From the NCBI GenBank assembly GCA_034716895.1, contig JAYEKW010000108.1, positions 1-38,809 of the forward strand: a DNA stretch of 38,809 bases. Reading direction: 5' to 3'. Of the stretch, positions 26,381 to 33,286 are shown piece by piece. This stretch comes from Candidatus Neomarinimicrobiota bacterium (lineage in GTDB: Bacteria; Fidelibacterota; UBA8477; JABMPR01). Within the stretch, counting starts at the first letter, position 1; the number at the start of each line of letters is the position of its first letter. The translations under genes and the position numbers were made by a program. The notes under the pieces are model-generated. The model ran no database searches. It saw only the letters and a list, made by a program, of their open reading frames with translations, and was not told where the DNA came from.

Positions 26381-26529
26381 TTAGTTAAACAACAGTAGCC
26401 CGGATGAATTTCATCCCTGACCCCGACAGTATTTCTCACTCTATGTAGAACTTTCTTATCCATATTCTTTTGGTTCTATCCCCACATTGACCATCAGAAT
26501 TCCCAATATTTTATTCTACTAAATCGTAT

Positions 26530-27534
26530 CTATTTCTTTTGGAGTACGATTCCCGGTAAAAAATCGGGATAAAGATACTCTTCATCATGACATTCCAGAC
26601 ATTCAGGTGGTTCTGAGTAACTCTCATCGAAATGGCATTCATAACAATCGATCTCAAGGTGATCTTCCGATAGTTGAAAACCGGTTGTTTCATGTTCAAA
26701 TGACCCAACCTCAAAATTATCATGACAAGCGATACAATTGTTTGCCAGCGCCTCAATCGGTTTCTGGTCAGCGTGACAATCAGAACAGGTATTGTCCCCA
26801 TGATAGGCTTTCAAAGGCCATCCAGTGAGATCATGACTAAACCCCTTGCTTACCTCATCCTGATGACAAAAACTGCAGGTGCCATCTGTTTCAGTATCAT
26901 GACAGCTTTGGCAGGAGGTATGGTGTTCCTCCTGGGTCTCAACAACCATTTTTACCGATCCTTGATAGTCGTGACAGCTGGCACAATTCTCAGAACGATG
27001 GCAACTCACACAATCGTATCGATAGAGTTCAATATGTTCCTTGTGATGAAAAGTAACCTGGGTTTCATTTTCATCCGGTGTTGGGAAGGTCACTATTTCT
27101 GGTGACCCGATATGTGGATGTTTTACTGAAAAGATATCAGTCTTATCCAGAGTCCTGCGTATGTTAAAGCGAAATTTCTTCTGCTGGTGGCATGCTTCAC
27201 AGAGCTGCTCATTTGACCATTCTCTATGACAGGCTAAGCAGCTGCGGTGATATGCACCATTAAGGGTCGGCTCTTCCAGGCTGGCTTCAGCTGGGTCATC
27301 CATGTGGCATTCAGCGCAACCTGTATAATCATCGTCTTCAGCATAGTGATGACACACAGAACACCCCTCACCCATATCTTCCATCCGGGCATGCTTCCCA
27401 TGATTGAATTCCACAGGATAGAAAATATTCTCCAAGGCGTCAATTTTTATTATTTCGGGGTAATCCTGCCCTTCTGATTGACCTAACAGTATTGTACCCG
27501 TCATGAGAAAGATCATTATGGGATAGAGTCTCAT
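26530..27534 (-). CDS. Dodecaheme (12 CXXCH) c-type cytochrome
   Basis: I choose the ATG at 27534 (MRLYPIMIFLMTGTILLGQ, a signal peptide; AAAGGG lies upstream), not the longer reading from 27570, giving 334 aa. Twelve heme motifs are visible: CSVCH, CAECH, CLACH, CEACH, CVSCH, CASCH, CQSCH, CSFCH, CSDCH, CIACH, CYECH and CLECH. One heme per about 28 residues with many extra His (FNHGKHARM, VTFHHKEHIE, GFSHDL, AYHGD) is characteristic of class III/c7-type chains with bis-His hemes. It probably conducts electrons along the periplasm, a role like that of HmcA in sulfate reducers. The divergent HybA/HybB-like membrane pair is a natural electron partner. Confidence 0.85.
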   Translation of the reverse strand: MRLYPIMIFLMTGTILLGQSEGQDYPEIIKIDALENIFYPVEFNHGKHARMEDMGEGCSVCHHYAEDDDYTGCAECHMDDPAEASLEEPTLNGAYHRSCLACHREWSNEQLCEACHQQKKFRFNIRRTLDKTDIFSVKHPHIGSPEIVTFPTPDENETQVTFHHKEHIELYRYDCVSCHRSENCASCHDYQGSVKMVVETQEEHHTSCQSCHDTETDGTCSFCHQDEVSKGFSHDLTGWPLKAYHGDNTCSDCHADQKPIEALANNCIACHDNFEVGSFEHETTGFQLSEDHLEIDCYECHFDESYSEPPECLECHDEEYLYPDFLPGIVLQKK

Positions 27535-27632
27535 ACGTTTACCCTTTTGCTTTCTGACGCGATGATTCATGATTTTTTAAGCCGTCTTATACCTAAGATT
27601 CTTTCTGGTCAGCTTTTTCTGGACCAATTGTA

Positions 27633-28199
27633 TCATTCTGGATAGGGATGATCAATTTCCTTTACCCGAACAGCATAATCGAAAGGTATGTAGGTTGGCG
27701 AGTCTGGATTATGACATTTTGTACAAGTAGCTTCATCAATTTTGACGTAACCCAGATTCTTGGCATCGATATCACCCGAGCGAATCTTCAGCATGGTCTT
27801 TTTTGATTTGTAGGCATTTCCAGGGCCATGACAAGATTCACACCCAACTCTAGATAAATCTTTATTTTTCTTAACTGCACGGGCATTGGTTTCATCAATA
27901 TCCAGTGAATATCCACCAGCCTCTCCCCAACCGGTTACGTGGCATCGTAAACATTCAGGTGACTTTTCCGGTGCAGTTTTCAATCCCTGCTTTGCGGCAA
28001 TCTTTTTTGATTCGTCGGTGAGTAAGGTCTCATAGGAACGGGAATGGGCTCTGGATTCCCATATTTTATACTGAGATCCCTTTTCAGCCTTATTATGACA
28101 GATTTTACATTTCTTGGATCCAACATTTTTTATTGGTTTTCCCTGAGCAAAGATACCAACACAAGCCAGTATCAGTAATAATGTAAATAATCGTTTCAT
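27633..28199 (-). CDS. Tetraheme cytochrome c554-like protein
   Basis: The start is chosen at ATG 28199 (MKRLFTLLLILACVGIFAQ, a good signal peptide, preceded by GAGGAG). The longer frame from 28259 adds 20 poor residues and would begin at about the predicted transcription start. The 188-aa product has four heme motifs: CKICH, CLRCH, CESCH and CTKCH. The layout (KKCKICH, then KIWESRAHSRSYETL, then SPECLRCHVTGWG, then VGCESCHGPG) closely matches the cytochrome c554 family, whose SxxHxxxY(E/D)xL helix is visible. It probably shuttles electrons in the periplasm. It is the first gene after the leftward sigma-54 promoter. Confidence 0.85.
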   Translation of the reverse strand: MKRLFTLLLILACVGIFAQGKPIKNVGSKKCKICHNKAEKGSQYKIWESRAHSRSYETLLTDESKKIAAKQGLKTAPEKSPECLRCHVTGWGEAGGYSLDIDETNARAVKKNKDLSRVGCESCHGPGNAYKSKKTMLKIRSGDIDAKNLGYVKIDEATCTKCHNPDSPTYIPFDYAVRVKEIDHPYPE

Positions 28200-28277
28200 T
28201 CTGCTTCTCCTCGTTTCGTATGAGGTGTCAGTACCTCTTACATGATTAGTATTTGTCAATTACCAGCTATTGTTATG

Positions 28278-28292
28278 GCAACTAGAATGCCA
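28278..28292 (-). promoter_or_regulatory. Sigma-54 (-24/-12) promoter for the cytochrome genes
   Basis: On the minus strand the sequence reads TGGCAT-TCTAG-TTGCC. That is an almost perfect match to TGGCAC-N5-TTGC with correct spacing. The predicted start point is near 28267, giving a leader of about 67 nt before ATG 28199. A sigma-54 activator is encoded in the opposite arm of the cluster. Confidence 0.75.
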
Positions 28293-28347
28293 CTTTGTAC
28301 CGAATTCTTTGTTCTCAGCTGCCTTTGGGTTGTAAAAGATGGCTAAT

Positions 28348-28364
28348 TGTTGAATATATCTACA
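28348..28364. promoter_or_regulatory. Activator-site dyad 1 (degenerate)
   Basis: TGTTGAA-TAT-ATCTACA. The left half is perfect. The right half matches TTCAACA in five of seven positions. It is centred about 89 bp upstream of the predicted leftward start. Confidence 0.5.
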
Positions 28365-28477
28365 CATCTCACAATTATTTAATCTGCCTAACATATTGTT
28401 TTATCAGTCTCATCGAAGCTATTAATAAATAAATCCGAACTATTTTAAGAGCTATTTGGAAAACTTTTTTTGAAATG

Positions 28478-28494
28478 TTGAATTTTTCACCACA
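28478..28494. promoter_or_regulatory. Activator-site dyad 2
   Basis: TGTTGAA-TTT-TTCACCA. The left half is perfect and the right half matches in six of seven positions, with the same 3-bp spacer. It lies roughly midway between the two promoters. Confidence 0.55.
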
Positions 28495-28621
28495 TGGACA
28501 TGTCTCGCCTCCTTTTCCCAAATCACAGATAAACAATAGTACGCAGCCTAGGTAACATGCAACAGCATATAACATACTGTTATTATTTTGCATACATCCT
28601 TTTAATGAATCATTTTCGAGG

Positions 28622-28638
28622 TGTTGAGATTATCTACA
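28622..28638. promoter_or_regulatory. Activator-site dyad 3 (degenerate)
   Basis: TGTTGAG-ATT-ATCTACA, two bases before dyad 4. It shares the ATCTACA right half with dyad 1. Adjacent paired sites often allow cooperative binding of sigma-54 activators. Confidence 0.45.
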
Positions 28639-28640
28639 TC

Positions 28641-28657
28641 TGTTGAATTATTCAACA
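28641..28657. promoter_or_regulatory. Activator-site dyad 4 (perfect palindrome)
   Basis: TGTTGAA-TTA-TTCAACA is a perfect 7-bp inverted repeat with a 3-bp spacer. It is centred about 179 bp upstream of the predicted rightward start, a usual distance for enhancer-binding proteins of the NtrC class. Confidence 0.7.
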
Positions 28658-28707
28658 TACTTTCTAATTGGCTTAAACATTGATTTTCGCTTCATATTTC
28701 CTGAATA

Positions 28708-28724
28708 CGTTGAACATTTCAACA
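28708..28724. promoter_or_regulatory. Activator-site dyad 5 (near-perfect palindrome)
   Basis: CGTTGAA-CAT-TTCAACA has 6-bp perfect arms GTTGAA/TTCAAC and the same 3-bp spacer. It is centred about 112 bp upstream of the predicted rightward start. Confidence 0.7.
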
Positions 28725-28802
28725 TATTTCACTTTTGGGCCTAAAAATAGTGATCAGCTCTATGTTATTGTTATTACTGCGTTAAGTGCGCCTAATTCGC
28801 CT

Positions 28803-28817
28803 TGGCACTGCTCTTGA
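28803..28817 (+). promoter_or_regulatory. Sigma-54 (-24/-12) promoter for the GcvH-HybA-HybB-like operon
   Basis: TGGCAC-TGCTC-TTGA has a perfect -24 box and spacing. The -12 box has A instead of C after TTG. The predicted start point is near 28828, 24 nt before ATG 28852, which has a strong AAAGGAGG. It pairs with the divergent sigma-54 promoter at 28278-28292. Confidence 0.65.
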
Positions 28818-28851
28818 AATAGATATGGTGAACTAAAAAAGGAGGTTCGTC

Positions 28852-29562
28852 ATGGTCGTCATTCTAGTCATTTTATTTGCAGCCACTGCCATTTTCATCA
28901 CCTGGTTTCAGGGAATGAAAAGGTACCAGGCTTTAAGCATTTCACCCATTGTGAAAAAACAAGCTTATCAGTTCAAGATGGAAAACCTTGCCATCCCAGC
29001 AGGCATCTACTTCAGTCCCACCCATAGTTGGGCTCACTTGGAAACCAGCGGTCAAGCCAAAATTGGCATCGATGCATTCATTCAGGGACTCACCGGAATC
29101 CTTTCTGCGGTGCATGTACCAAAAGAGGGCGTCACCATTAAGCAGGGTGAGCCGCTTTTCAGTATCGTCCACAAGGAGAAGAAGCTGGTGATATCAGCGC
29201 CTATCTCAGGAAAGATCAAATCGATCAATACTGAAGCATTACAAAATATGCGGATGGTTCACCGTGACCCATATTCATACGGATGGTTAGTGGAAATGGA
29301 ACCCAGTGATTGGGAAACGGAAACCCAGCTACTTTACCTGGGTCAACGTACCACTGCCTGGCTTAAAACTGAAATCGCTCGCATCCGAGATTTCTTTGCT
29401 CATTCATTTGCACCACCAAACGCTGAAAGTGGACTGGTATTACTACAGGATGGTGGAGACATTGCTGAATGTGCCCTGGCATTTTCCGGAAAAGGCCTTT
29501 GGGGCTCTTTCCAAAAACTGATTCTTGACCAGGCTAACACAGAATTAATACTGAATTCCTGA
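28852..29562 (+). CDS. Membrane-anchored GcvH-like (lipoyl-fold) protein 1
   Basis: A 236-aa protein. One N-terminal membrane helix (residues 2-20) is followed by basic residues (MKRYQ), which suggests the domain lies in the cytoplasm. Residues about 50-150 follow the H-protein pattern of the glycine cleavage system: THSWAHLETSGQAKIGIDAFIQGLTG, then KQGEPLFSIVHKEKKLVISAPISGKIKSIN. A lysine (K110) sits at the hairpin tip seven residues before the conserved Pro, one place nearer than in true GcvH. Lipoylation is possible but not assured. The C-terminal 80 residues are extra. It is the first gene of the rightward operon and has no glycine-cleavage neighbours, so glycine metabolism is unlikely. 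Confidence 0.7.
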   Translation: MVVILVILFAATAIFITWFQGMKRYQALSISPIVKKQAYQFKMENLAIPAGIYFSPTHSWAHLETSGQAKIGIDAFIQGLTGILSAVHVPKEGVTIKQGEPLFSIVHKEKKLVISAPISGKIKSINTEALQNMRMVHRDPYSYGWLVEMEPSDWETETQLLYLGQRTTAWLKTEIARIRDFFAHSFAPPNAESGLVLLQDGGDIAECALAFSGKGLWGSFQKLILDQANTELILNS

Positions 29563-29619
29563 TCATTAATTCATCTGGAATGGTAAAAAAGCATTATTGT
29601 AGAAAGGATAACACTATTT

Positions 29620-30489
29620 ATGTCAATCGATCGCAGAGAATTTCTTAAAACCCTGGGGGTTGCTGGTGCTGGTCTTACCGGCGTCTCAGCCCTGGGGAAA
29701 TCCAAACCTGAACCTGATGCTGAAGAGTTCTATGCCATCCTGCACGACATCACGCTCTGTGAGGGCTGTCAGGAATGTGAGTTTGCCTGTGCTACAGAGT
29801 ATGGTTTGCCAACACCCAGTGATGATGACTATCCAGATAGCTCTGTTAAACGTGAACTATTACCTGAGAGATACACCGTCATTAATGCAGTTGAAACATC
29901 AGTTGGTGAGGTTTATACCAAACAACAGTGCATGCATTGCGCTCAACCGGCTTGTGCATCCGCCTGTTTAACCCAAGCCATGAAAAAGCAGGAATCCGGT
30001 CCAGTTACCTGGGACGCAGGGAAATGTATGGGCTGCCGTTATTGCATGATCTCATGTCCTTTCGATATCCCAAAATTTGAATACGACAGCAACAATCCGA
30101 AGATCGGGAAATGCCAGATGTGTTTTGACAAGCTTAAAGAAGGTGAAGCACCTGCCTGTGTTGAAGCTTGTCCAGCGGAAGCCCTCATTTTTGGAAAGCG
30201 AAGTGATCTGTTAAGAATAGCTCATAAACGTATCTTGGATAACCCCGGCACCTACACTGACCATGTCTATGGTGAATTTGAGGCGGGGGGAACATCCTGG
30301 CTAAACCTCTCACCTGTTCCCTTTAAAGAATTGGGCTTTAATACGAATGTTGAGACCAAGCCCTATCCTGAACTAACCAAAGGGTTTCTATACAGTGTAC
30401 CCTCTGTTTTCATCCTATGGCCAGCTTTGCTTATGGGTTTAAGAGAAGCCACCAGGACCGATAGTGAGGAAGGGGCAGACCATGAGTGA
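29620..30489 (+). CDS. HybA/HmcB-like ferredoxin subunit, 4x[4Fe-4S], Tat-exported
   Basis: A 289-aa protein with a Tat signal (DRREFLKTLGVAGAGLTG). Sixteen cysteines form four ferredoxin-type cluster sites: C47/50/53/57, C104/107/112/116, C136/139/142/146 and C165/168/180/184. A C-terminal hydrophobic helix (about 250-272, FLYSVPSVFILWPALLMGL) would anchor it in the membrane, as in HybA and HmcB. In such complexes this subunit passes electrons between a periplasmic partner and the quinone site of the NrfD-type subunit. No hydrogenase or molybdoenzyme subunit is present. The multiheme cytochromes of the divergent arm are therefore the likely periplasmic partner. It overlaps the next gene by 8 bp. 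Confidence 0.85.
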   Translation: MSIDRREFLKTLGVAGAGLTGVSALGKSKPEPDAEEFYAILHDITLCEGCQECEFACATEYGLPTPSDDDYPDSSVKRELLPERYTVINAVETSVGEVYTKQQCMHCAQPACASACLTQAMKKQESGPVTWDAGKCMGCRYCMISCPFDIPKFEYDSNNPKIGKCQMCFDKLKEGEAPACVEACPAEALIFGKRSDLLRIAHKRILDNPGTYTDHVYGEFEAGGTSWLNLSPVPFKELGFNTNVETKPYPELTKGFLYSVPSVFILWPALLMGLREATRTDSEEGADHE

Positions 30490-31705
30490 GCAAATACTAA
30501 CTCCTCCCTCCAGCTATTGGAAGTTTTTTAAGTCTGAGCTGAAACCGCGAGCCAGTCTTTGGACAGTCTTCAATATAATATCGGTTCCCACCGTATTACT
30601 GGCAGCTGTTATCATTGTGATCCGGTTTATCTACGGATTGGGAGCTGTTTCCAACGTAACACAGAGCGTACCCTGGGGGCTTTGGAAAGGTTTCAATGTT
30701 GTGACTGGTGTTGCCTTTGCTGGCGGAGCCTATGTGTTAACCTTCATGGTTTACATTCTAGGCCAAGAGAAATATAAACCACTGATTCGGGTAACGGTTC
30801 TCAATGGTTTTCTGGCGTATACTTTTTACGCTTTTGCTTTGGTTCTGGATCTTGGCAAACCCTGGAATATCATCAACCCAATCATTGGCAATTCATTTGG
30901 CACCAGCAGCATCCTGTTTCTGGTGGCCTGGCATTTTATGCTCTATATCGTTGCGCAAATGGTTGAATTCTCACCAACAGTCGCCGAATGGCTGGGGTCT
31001 GAGCGTGCCCGTCGCAACTTGAAACGTCTCACAATTGGAGCAGTAGTTTTCGGGATTACCCTGTCTACACTCCATCAATCAGGCTTGGGAGCCCTGTTTC
31101 TCATGGCCAAAGGCAAGATCCATCCACTTTGGTATTCAGAATTTATTCCCACCCTGTTTTTTATTTCCAGTGTCTTTGCTGGTTTAAGTGTGGTGATCTT
31201 TCAGGGAAGCATCCTGCAGCGGGTCTTTTCCTATCAGATGGATGAGCATAGTGATGAACGTCATAATGTCATGATCCGTGGTCTTTCTCGGGTCTGTGCA
31301 CTATCCATGTTCGCTTACTTCTTCCTTAAGATCATCGACATGGTCCACAATCACACGTTAAGCCTCCTGACAACATCTATGGGTGTCTGGTATTTGGTGG
31401 AATTGATCGGGTTTGTGCTGATTCCCATGCTCTTGTTTGCGTATGGAGTTCGAATTGGAACACCCAAAATCATCAAGTTGGCATCTATCATGACCATCAT
31501 AGGAATTGTGTTAAACCGCATGAATATCTCGGTCATCGCCTACCGCTGGGATGAGATTCCACGTTATATCCCAACCTGGATGGAATTTGTGGTAACTATC
31601 TCCATCCTGTTTGTCCAGTTCTGGATCTTCCGTTGGGTTCTCCACCGCATGCCGGTATTAAGAACAATGGAATCAATGACGCAAACCGCAAATAGTAAAG
31701 GATAA
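30482..31705 (+). CDS. HybB/NrfD-type integral membrane subunit
   Basis: I choose ATG 30482 (MSEQILTPPSSYWKFF), preceded by GAGGAAGGGG and overlapping the ferredoxin stop, instead of a GTG 18 bp upstream. The 407-aa product has about ten hydrophobic helices. Typical HybB-like stretches are QSVPWGLWKGFNVVTGVAFAG and STLHQSGLGALFLMAKGKIH. NrfD-family proteins bind and oxidise or reduce quinones in the inner membrane and dock to an FeS subunit, here the product of the previous gene. The protein has no heme of its own. Together the pair would link the quinone pool to periplasmic cytochromes; direction of flow is unknown. Confidence 0.85.
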   Translation: MSEQILTPPSSYWKFFKSELKPRASLWTVFNIISVPTVLLAAVIIVIRFIYGLGAVSNVTQSVPWGLWKGFNVVTGVAFAGGAYVLTFMVYILGQEKYKPLIRVTVLNGFLAYTFYAFALVLDLGKPWNIINPIIGNSFGTSSILFLVAWHFMLYIVAQMVEFSPTVAEWLGSERARRNLKRLTIGAVVFGITLSTLHQSGLGALFLMAKGKIHPLWYSEFIPTLFFISSVFAGLSVVIFQGSILQRVFSYQMDEHSDERHNVMIRGLSRVCALSMFAYFFLKIIDMVHNHTLSLLTTSMGVWYLVELIGFVLIPMLLFAYGVRIGTPKIIKLASIMTIIGIVLNRMNISVIAYRWDEIPRYIPTWMEFVVTISILFVQFWIFRWVLHRMPVLRTMESMTQTANSKG

Positions 31706-31712
31706 TTTTATC

Positions 31713-32408
31713 ATGGAAAGTTTTTTTTATACAAACATGTTCGCCACCAAAGGGATCGAGTACTTATTGATCATCAGCTTCTTCCTGGTTCTCATCCCCT
31801 TCTACAATTACTTGAAAGAAGTGGAAGGTCCCCTTTTCTCTCTATCAAAAGTACGTCTGCCAAAAGGCGTCTTCTTTGATAAAACCCATACCTGGGCATA
31901 TCTGCGATCAGCTGGACAAGTTCAAGTTGGTATCGATGATTTTTTAGCAGCGCTGACGGGTTCTGTCTCAATCAGCCTTATGAAGCAAAGCGGAGAAGTT
32001 GTTAAACGGGGGGACCATCTAGCGACGCTGATGGGTGAGGGCAAAAGCCTGAAGATCTATTCACCGGTAAGCGGAACCTTAAAGGCCATCAACCAGAGCG
32101 CTCTGAAAAGGTTCAGCAAACGCACCAACAATGATTTTACTCAGAACTGGTTGTTTGATATGGAACCCATGCGTTGGGATCTGGAGAAAACCATGCTTAT
32201 TCTCGGTGAAAAAGCTCAAACATGGATCCAGAATGAACAGACCCGCCTGCGAGATGTCCTGGCTTTTGCAGAACGTAAATATGATCTGACTGCTCAACCC
32301 GTCCTACTCCAGGAGGGAGGCGAGATCACTGATCATGTCCTGGAAACCTTGGCTCCAGAGTTCTGGGAAGAATTTCAGAGCGAATTTATTGATGCCGTAA
32401 AAAGCTAA
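31713..32408 (+). CDS. Membrane-anchored GcvH-like (lipoyl-fold) protein 2
   Basis: A 231-aa protein starting 7 bp after the HybB-like gene, with AAAGGA upstream. It parallels GcvH-like protein 1: one N-terminal membrane helix (about 14-33), then THTWAYLRSAGQVQVGIDDFLAALTG, then RGDHLATLMGEGKSLKIYSPVSGTLKAIN. Lysine K111 is again seven residues before the conserved Pro, in a shortened hairpin (EGK). Its C-terminal half (NWLFDMEPMRWDLEKTMLILGEKAQTW) is alignable with that of protein 1 (GWLVEMEPSDWETETQLLYLGQRTTAW). The two are therefore paralogues flanking the FeS/NrfD pair. Possible roles are carrying a lipoyl group or acting as a non-catalytic assembly factor. Confidence 0.7.
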   Translation: MESFFYTNMFATKGIEYLLIISFFLVLIPFYNYLKEVEGPLFSLSKVRLPKGVFFDKTHTWAYLRSAGQVQVGIDDFLAALTGSVSISLMKQSGEVVKRGDHLATLMGEGKSLKIYSPVSGTLKAINQSALKRFSKRTNNDFTQNWLFDMEPMRWDLEKTMLILGEKAQTWIQNEQTRLRDVLAFAERKYDLTAQPVLLQEGGEITDHVLETLAPEFWEEFQSEFIDAVKS

Positions 32409-32424
32409 ATAATATCAACGAAAC

Positions 32425-32471
32425 GAGGTGTCAGTCTACTCCTTGTGATGGTTTAAACCGACTGACACCTC
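32425..32471 (+). repeat. 11-bp inverted repeat between GcvH-like genes 2 and 3
   Basis: Perfect arms GAGGTGTCAGT (32425-32435) and ACTGACACCTC (32461-32471) have a 25-nt loop and no T tract after. The left-arm sequence GAGGTGTCAGT also occurs at 28222-28232, in the leader of the cytochrome genes. It could be an RNA structure tuning expression within the operon or a dispersed repeat. Confidence 0.55.
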
Positions 32472-32509
32472 ATTGTACCGAAGCAATATGTCAAACCAAA
32501 GAGATTGAC

Positions 32510-33214
32510 ATGGACTCACAAAAGTGTATCTGGATGGAAGCTGGAGTTGTAGACTACCAGCTTTGTCCTCTCAAACAAAATTGTGACCTCTGCGATTTTC
32601 ACAAGGAAATGATCAGAGGTTGCCGAACCCAGTTTTCAGAATCGACATCAGCCAAAATAGGCTTACGCTACCCTGATGACTCCGTTCTCCAATTTCAGCC
32701 GGGACTCCAATACCTGGATGGGCATTTCTGGTACAGACGAACTGCGGCAGGTAGACTTCGCCTGGGTATCGATTCATTTCTTTGGCAGCTTTTTTCCTCA
32801 ATCCAAAAAGTGATCACGCCAAAGAATGGGAGCATCCTGGTTCAGGATCAATGTTTTAGCTGGTTGCTGCTGGAAGGGGGGATAATCTACCTCAAAACAC
32901 CTATCCAGGGTCAGATCCTGGAAATCAACCCATTTTTTCAAACTGGTGAGATCAAGGATACCCATCTCTATCTAGCTCCGGAAAATGAACTCTGGATTCT
33001 GGAATTGGAAGAAAGCGAACAGCAGAAGTATCACAGTCTGAGCAAGGATCAATACTTTGCTCAAGCTGAAGAAGACTGTAACAAATTTCATAAGCTTATC
33101 CAGACACCAGGATCCCCAGAGCAGTTTACCCATCCACGAACTTCTCATCTCACTAAAAATGATTTTTCAAAATACCTGCAATCAATCACCGACAATCACG
33201 CCTTCATTTGTTAA
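32510..33214 (+). CDS. Soluble GcvH-like protein 3 with N-terminal four-cysteine motif
   Basis: A 234-aa protein with no membrane helix. It begins with KCIWMEAGVVDYQLC and continues to CDLCDF, giving C6, C19, C25 and C28, a possible metal- or cluster-binding site. The GcvH-like part (about 65-150) is recognisable from RLRLGIDSFLWQLF and NGSILVQDQCF ... IYLKTPIQGQILEIN. The hairpin tip has glycines (EGG, 122-124) where proteins 1 and 2 have lysine, so it cannot be lipoylated there. It may be a regulatory or structural relative of the other two. It lies directly before the two-component genes, which suggests a link to signalling or assembly. Confidence 0.65.
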   Translation: MDSQKCIWMEAGVVDYQLCPLKQNCDLCDFHKEMIRGCRTQFSESTSAKIGLRYPDDSVLQFQPGLQYLDGHFWYRRTAAGRLRLGIDSFLWQLFSSIQKVITPKNGSILVQDQCFSWLLLEGGIIYLKTPIQGQILEINPFFQTGEIKDTHLYLAPENELWILELEESEQQKYHSLSKDQYFAQAEEDCNKFHKLIQTPGSPEQFTHPRTSHLTKNDFSKYLQSITDNHAFIC

Positions 33215-33286
33215 CTGGCATGTATTCTGCATTATTCACTATAACTACTATTTACTAACTCAAGCATAGTAGCTTTGGAGAATAAC

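Noticed and set aside
28375-28593. Minus-strand ORF of 72 aa with a hydrophobic start and a TCPCGEKF segment in the cytochrome/FeS intergenic region
   Set aside because: It overlaps one of the putative activator sites (28478-28494), has poor ribosome-binding spacing (GGA only three bases before ATG) and no recognisable family. A regulatory role for this DNA explains the region better. A small membrane peptide cannot be fully excluded.
29620-31705. Calling the FeS/NrfD-type pair a Ni-Fe hydrogenase module
   Set aside because: The sequences are HybA/HybB-like, but no large or small hydrogenase subunit and no maturation gene is in the window. The neighbours are multiheme cytochromes.
28852-33214. 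Calling the three H-protein-like genes glycine cleavage system gcvH
   Set aside because: Two have membrane anchors, one has no tip lysine, the lysines of the others are shifted by one residue, and no gcvT/gcvP gene is nearby.
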